Assembly (NCBI GenBank): GCA_026225945.1
Contig: JAMJFZ010000690.1
Location: 752,501 to 816,500, forward strand
Reading direction: 5' to 3'
DNA from: Cricetomys ansorgei
Lineage: Eukaryota > Chordata > Mammalia > Rodentia > Nesomyidae
DNA length: 64,000 nucleotides
Part shown: positions 58,294 to 64,000 of the stretch, in pieces
How positions within the stretch are numbered: position 1 is the stretch's first letter
How the letters are laid out: each line of letters opens with the position of its first letter
Program-made: the position numbers and the translations under genes
The notes under the pieces: model-generated
Told to the model about the DNA's origin: nothing
The model's input: the letters and a program-made list of their open reading frames with translations, nothing else
The model's database searches: none

Positions 58294-58440
58294 AGATCTC
58301 AACTCAAGAATTACCTGAGGGGCTTTAAAGGAACAAACAATAAAAATGTCCAACTCTGTCCACTGCCAATTAAAAATCAGTAGCAGTTCATAAAGGCTCT
58401 CCAGAAGACTTGTCCCCAAGATTGACAACTGCTGGTGTAG
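58294..58440 (+). repeat. Ancient hAT-Charlie (MER-type) fragment
   Basis: agaattacctgaggggcttt, aaggctctccagaagacttg and gattgacaactgctg match paired ends of a common placental hAT MER element. Confidence 0.5.
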
Positions 58441-58444
58441 ACTG

Positions 58445-58565
58445 TGGGTGACAAACTTTTTCCATAAAAAGATAAATATTAACTATATTTGTTTGGTTCT
58501 CTGGGCAATACAGTTTGCCTCAAATACTTGATTTTGCTGTTGTAACTGCCATAGACAGTGAGTGA
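58445..58565 (+). repeat. Ancient hAT-type repeat (copy B)
   Basis: tgacaaactttttccataaa, gataaatattaactatattt and tgccatagacagtgagtgaa. Same family as copy A (38283) and copy C (62763). Confidence 0.6.
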
Positions 58566-59624
58566 ATGGTCATGGATCAGTTCCAAGAAAATGTTTTTGC
58601 AAACACCTGCATTGATAGAATTCAGCCTGCAGGCCTAACATTGTTTGCAAACCCATGGCTCAGACTACAATTCTACCACAGGCAAGAATTACTTCCAAAG
58701 GTTCCTTCGAATGGTCACATAGTTCATCTGAATTCATGCAGAGGCTAGAGTTTCACAAGAATGAAGGAGTAACTAGAGAGAAAATTGCTAAGATAAAGAA
58801 TGCATTAATCAGTAAAAGGAAGGCAAACAGAAGGACATGTTGCAATGAAAAAACATAGGAGAGAATTCTGCAAAATGGAGCTGTAGGAAAAAGTAGGAGT
58901 GTTTCCACTATAGAACTGTTTCATCTCCAGTGGTCTACAAAGCATAAAATAGGACTGTATACCAGGCAGTGAGCTCAGGTGCTCATAGACATGAAGGAGA
59001 GTTTTGATCTCTGTTCGTGGAGACATGTTTGTTCTAATACAGCAGAGCATCTGAATTTGTTTTAGACAGGAACAAAAAGGTCAAGGTTTGGATATTCTTA
59101 GATACCAGATGGCCCAACATTGACACAAAATCTTTTCTCTCCAATGAATGGAGTCTCATTCTGGTGATTCTATAGCTCAGGGGTAAATGTGTGAAGGGTG
59201 TGGGCAAAATGCACTTCTGCTCCTTCAATCCTCTCCACGCCCTTCTGTTCCATCATTAGAAATGGCTGTTTTAGTTTGTTTCTATGTTTATCACTGTTGC
59301 CTCATTTTCCTGACAATCAGCCATTAAGCATGAATTGTGTCCCCAGCATTTAGTTCATACCAACAGTAGGCATGAAATATCTGTTCAAAAAACCAAATGA
59401 ATGGGTTAGTGACCCTATGTGGACCACAAGAAAGTCAAGAAATAGAAAATACTCTCCTTTGTAGTTGTCCCATGTATTTTTGCATAATTTCTAGTTGTAT
59501 TAATTTATAGTCAGTCATTATATTCAGACAACTAGAAAATGGGGAAGAGCTGAGTGTGTTTCAATATTGTAACCAGCACTTCTGAGATGCCTTTCCCTTG
59601 TTTAAGAAAGAGAATAGAGAATTG

Positions 59625-59700
59625 AAGGTCACAAATACATCTGGGTTCCAATCTAAGTTCTGTCATCTCCTGGGTACATAACCTTAAAGGAATCATTTAG
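59625..59700 (+). repeat. MIR fragment
   Basis: tctgggttccaatctaagtt, ctgtcatctcctgggtacat and aaccttaaaggaatcattta resemble the MIR core. Confidence 0.55.
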
Positions 59701-59741
59701 TCCCACCGATATTGTTACTTACACTCTCTCTCCCTCTCCTT

Positions 59742-60103
59742 CTTGTGTGTGTGTAGGGGGGGGGAAAGGCTGTGGTTGTGTGTACATGTGCATATTCATG
59801 TGTGTGCCAGAGCACATGTGTATACTGATGTGCATGCATCTGGAGATCAAAGACAGCATCAGATTTTGTTTCTTAGGCACCACCTTTTTTGAGACAGGCT
59901 GTCTCACTGGCTTGGAACTTGCTAAGTCAGCTAGGCTGGCTGATAGTGACCCCTGGTGATCCACCTATCTCTACCTCCCTCAGTCCTAGGATTATAAGCA
60001 TATGCCACCACACCCAGCTTTTTTGCACATGATCTGGAGATTGAACTCAGGTCCTCATGTTTACAAGACAAGCACTTTAATGACTAATCTATCTCCCCAG
60101 CAT
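59742..60103 (-). repeat. B4-type composite SINE
   Basis: GT-rich lead-in, a central B1-like section (gagacaggctgtctcactgg, cctaggattataagcatatg), then attgaactcaggtcctcatg and ctaatctatctccccagc, which is the reverse-complemented tRNA-like head. Confidence 0.75.
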
Positions 60104-61313
60104 TATATTCAATTTCTTTAGAGAACAATGGAGATCACAGCATGTGATTATCAGTAGGGATCATATTAACCTATAGAAAACATTAGTGTATTGAATGCTG
60201 TTTTCCCTTTGCTTCAAGTTATTATCAATGGAGGAAGTAATAGGAAGCAAACCTAGATAGACAGCATACTGTTCCCAGTACCGCAGCAAGGAGATAGCTA
60301 CTTCCTTGCTTGAATTGACCTGCTGGCATACAGAGAGATCCCATGTGGCTGAATGGAGCCAGGTGTGCTATTGATCCAGCCAGAAGCATCTCCTAACATG
60401 GTCTCAGGCCCTCTGGGGTGGCCATATAAGCCATCTGTTAGATCGCAAGCATTTCAGCCAACAGGATCACTGTACTGAACTTTACCCTGTGGCTAGAAAG
60501 AATTCAGTTGAGTCATGACTAGCAGGGTTTTCCTCATTGTAATCAGTAGCTCAGGTTAAACAGAACACTGAAAAGGCCCGGTGGAAACCCTAGGGACAGC
60601 AGCCACTTGATAAACCACTTGGATTAACTCCTAGATTCCATTCATAGCTGACTTTTCCCCTGGTGAGCTGATAGGCCCCAGGAAGCTTCATTGGCATCTC
60701 CAGCCCTTTCCTGAAAACAGGCAGGCCCAATTCTGGCCTTCAAGACAGCCTCCTCCTAGAGAAGACACTGGTTCTAGAAGGTTACTTCTGGTAGGCAGGG
60801 CAGTCGACAGAAACTTTTGAACATGTCCAAACACCACTACGCCCCAGAGTCATCTGTTACTTCTATTGGAAACACAGAGGTCTCTTCAAAGACAGTATTA
60901 TATTGAGTCTTTCTAACTGGAGGAAAGAATGTAATTGAGTAGAATTCCTTATTTTCCCAAATGTCAAGGGAATGAAAAGTTCATGAAAATAATTTTTAAA
61001 ATGATCTTGTCAATGCCTCAGCTCCATGGGACTCTAAGTAGTGAATAACCTTGTTCCATAGGCTCAGCACCACACTGGATTTCCCCTGACTTATTCCTCC
61101 CCAAAGTGAGTACTCTAAGGATATCTGTATTTTCAAAGCCATACACTGCTGAGTTTCCATGCTCAGATCTAACTAAACTGTAGTCACCAGGTCATAGCAC
61201 AAACTTTCCCTTGACTCAGTTTTCCTTTTCCAGTTACTGAAACAAAAATTCCTTCAAGTTTTTCTCACACATACTCCTTTTTTCTTTTTAAAACAGAATT
61301 TGTATTTAGAATT

Positions 61314-61533
61314 ACTGATTTTATTTTATGTATACAAGTGTTTTGCTCTGCTAAACATCTATATGTATGTACCATGTGTGCATTGTGTCCACCGAGGTTA
61401 AAAGTGAGCAAGGGATCCCCTGGAACTGAATTTATAGGTAATTGTGAGCCATCATGTGGATGCTGGGAACCAAACTCAGGTCCTCTGCAAGGACACCAAG
61501 TGTTCTTCACTGATGAGTCATCTCTCCATGCCA
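61314..61533 (-). repeat. B3/B2 SINE
   Basis: gtgagccatcatgtggatgc, aaactcaggtcctctgcaag and tgagtcatctctccatgcc. Confidence 0.88.
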
Positions 61534-61769
61534 TACTTCTTCTAAAAATCTAAATTGGGATCCATTTTTAGAGACCTAACCAAAACAGATAGCAGATAAA
61601 GCACAGAAGTGTTTCTGGAAAGAAACACAATACTAGGTTGAATCATTAAACAAAACAATAAAACTTGCCAATATTCACCTCTTCTTTAGCTACAAAGACT
61701 GCTAATCTTATACGGATTACCCTTGTTTCTGTTAAGTAGCTTTCTGGAAGGTTAAGAATTGCTAACTTG

Positions 61770-61935
61770 GCTGGGCGGTGGTGGCACACACTTTTAATCC
61801 CAGCACCCACGAAGCAGAGGCAGGCAGATCTCTTTGAGTTTGAGACCAGCCTGATCTACAGGGAGTTCCAGGACAGCCATAGCTACACATGGAAACCCTG
61901 TCTCGAAAAACAAAGCAACAACAAAAAGAAAAGAA
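61770..61935 (+). repeat. B1 SINE, near-consensus
   Basis: gcggtggtggcacacacttt, taatcccagcac, gagaccagcctgatctacag, gagttccaggacagccatag and ctgtctcgaaaaacaaa. The best-preserved B1 in the window, so probably the youngest insertion. Confidence 0.96.
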
Positions 61936-62362
61936 TTTCTAACTTTATGACCTCAGATCCAGTTATAAACCAATGCTTCAGTTTGGCGTGACCTTGAGGG
62001 TCTAAGTCTGTGACCTTCTGATACTATGACAGTACTGTATGCCAGGCCATAAAAATTATCAGAAAAAAAGACTGAAATATTACCTAGCATAGTTTCTGGG
62101 AGCAATAGGACTATAAATCAGCAGCAAATGGACATCTTCTTAAAGTCCCAGTAACTTACCTCTAAAGAACCCATGGGTCAAAAGTCACAAAAAAATTGAT
62201 AAATTATTTAGAAGGACATGAAAACGAAAAAAAAAGCATACTAAATATTGAGGGATGGTGTCAAACAGATTTTAAATAATTTATATTTTAAAATGTATGT
62301 AAAAAGTAAGAAAGTTCTAAAACCACTGACGTACAGTTTTGCTTTACAGAAACTAGAAAAAG

Positions 62363-62618
62363 AAAGGGGTAACAAGATAGATTAGTGGGTAAAGGCACTT
62401 GCTGCCAAAACAAAGGATGTGAATTGGATTTCTGGAAGCCACATGGTAGACTAGCCATTCTAACCTGCTCAGGAATCTCTAGGTTCAGTGAGAGACCCTA
62501 TCTCAAAAAAAATAATGTAACAATCAGTTGAGGAAGGCAACTGATATTGACCTCTGGCCTCCATGTGCAAGTGCACTTGTACACACACACATGGACAAAC
62601 CCCCAAAAGAAGAAAATA
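62363..62618 (+). repeat. B3-type SINE
   Basis: aagatagattagtgggtaaa head, gtgaattggatttctggaag, gagaccctatctc and tgacctctggcctccatgtg with a CA tail. Confidence 0.75.
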
Positions 62619-62762
62619 ATAAGACATACATTTATTAATATCAGACATGAAGGAAGAGACCACCACCTCACAGCCTACAAACATTAAAAAGAATAACTTG
62701 CAGACTTGACAGTTCAGATCACAGTCCAATAATCTTCCCATGGGCTGACAGTAGCTGGATAC

Positions 62763-62925
62763 CTGTATTTATACTTTTACTGGAACACAGCTAGACACGT
62801 GTGTTTACATGTCATTTCTGGCTGCTTTTACACAATAATAACAGGGTTGGGCAGATGGTTCTGAGATGAAATGTCCAATAAACTCTAACATATTTACTGC
62901 TGATACTTCATAGAAAAGATTGCTG
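62763..62925 (-). repeat. Ancient hAT-type repeat (copy C)
   Basis: ctggaacacagctagacacg, gtttacatgtcatttctggc and tgcttttacacaataataac are in the order of the same family as copies A and B, reverse orientation. Confidence 0.55.
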
Positions 62926-64000
62926 ACTCTGGGATTAGATGAAGTAGATAAACTCTTTGAAACACACAAATACAAAAACTGACTCAAGAAGAACACATAC
63001 TTAAATAGGCCTTTATCTAATTGAAAAGTTTCCACAAAGAACTTTATACCCCAGTTAAGGTAGCATGGATACCAAATCCTTCACGAACTCTTTCAGAGAA
63101 AAGAGGGAATACTTGTCAATGCATTTTATGAAGCCTCTATTGCCCTCCTACCAAATTAGAGCACAGCCTTAAAAGGAAACAGTGGAGAGAAGAAAGCCTC
63201 TCTATAACTCAGTTCTAAGTTGACCTATCACTTCCTGTTGGAAAGTTTAAAAAAATGTACTTGAATGAACCAATATCTTATGACCAAGAGATAAGATGAC
63301 TTGGAAGCAACAATCATTATACCTGAGTTGCCTCCATCCCCTCAGGAAACATAGCAATGGAAATATCTTAAATTCCTGCTTCAGAAGCAAACCCTTCCCC
63401 AATATCCCTTCTAAGCTTTTCACCTTCAACACTGGCTGCAATAAAAAAGAGCACAAGACATATGGCCCTTCAGCCTTAATTCCATTCTGACTTACAGCAC
63501 AGAAAAAAAGCTATGATTATATCTTTAGTCGTCAAAGCTCTATTACCAGAGTCAAATACTTGGTAATAAAGCAGTATCACTAAAAGGTTCCTCCACCCCC
63601 ATGTCTCAACTAGACTTAGGTATTGATTAAAACAGAACCAAGTTCATATATTCTTTCCAAGATCACTGGCACCCACAACAATGGTGGCTAAGTATATTTG
63701 TATAGGAAATTCTTTTGGGAAGGGTCAGGCATGTTCAAATAGTGACTAATCAAGCTACAAAAGGCTCTGGCTTTTGTAACTGAACCTGGTACCTTCTAAG
63801 TGCTAGTAAAATGAGTCCACCTCTGGGCATCTCTAAACTAAGCAAGGTTCCTTTTGAGACCAGCAGATGACAGCCTCTTATTTGAGGGTCAGAGAGAACT
63901 GGGTTAGACTTGTTTTTTCCTCCTTCAATGTTCTGCACAATGAAGTCTAAAGCTCAGGAATGGCCTTTACACAGAGATAGGAGATTAACATATCAGCAGA

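Larger units (their letters stand above)
53853..64000 (-). other. WWC3: WWC3 intron entering from the right edge
   Basis: I looked on the minus strand for the exon carrying the expected EKMLKDYL-type sequence after the second WW domain, and for WW signatures, and found none. The stretch is intron with many SINEs (listed separately). 56950-58290, 58580-59620 and 62930-64000 show nothing I recognise. Confidence 0.75.

Overview
The window is mammalian nuclear DNA from a muroid rodent, judging by interspersed repeats: B1, B2/B3, ID and ID-B1 (B4-type) SINEs throughout, (CA)n microsatellites, and an older layer of MIR, L1 and hAT/Tigger fossils shared with other placental mammals. I see no bacterial-style operon, CRISPR array, rRNA or functional tRNA.

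It holds one protein-coding gene, on the minus strand: WWC3, the third member of the KIBRA/WWC family of Hippo-pathway scaffolds. Twenty consecutive coding exons were found by reading the minus strand. They run from a 77-nt exon at 53776-53852 to the last coding exon at 4344-4410, which ends in the family's -ADDV tail and a stop. All inspected boundaries are GT-AG, all phases agree, and no frameshift or internal stop appears. The exons encode 1,014 residues. The start codon and both WW domains lie beyond the right edge of the window. WWC3 rather than WWC1 or WWC2 is supported by paralogue-specific stretches such as FTDIYGLPQYEK, KEAERQTRQTK and RINIPPLPADDV.

Layout from high to low coordinates (the direction of transcription): about 10 kb of the intron entering from the right edge (53853-64000); exons for the linker and first coiled coil (53.9, 52.5 and 40.0 kb) around a 12.5-kb intron; the DAGSQT-like exon (38.9 kb); the second coiled coil (36.2, 28.9 and 23.6 kb); the large Ser-rich exon (22.3-22.9 kb); a dense cluster of exons for the C2 domain (17.4-13.2 kb); the glutamate-rich segment and the C-terminal aPKC/PDZ-ligand region (12.8-4.3 kb); then the 3'UTR and downstream DNA (4343-1). 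Exons are numbered here in transcription order within the window, so 'exon 1' is not the true first exon.

The rest is intron and flank. Notable non-coding features are a 146-bp near-perfect inverted repeat with an alternating TG/TA centre (36521-36666), a (CA)n tract abutting a 74-nt polypurine tract (56683-56820), three copies of one ancient hAT-type repeat, and a solo-LTR-like element downstream of the gene. I found no sign of a previously undescribed system. The most useful biological point is an intact WWC3 in a rodent genome, since laboratory mouse is, to my recollection, reported to lack this gene.
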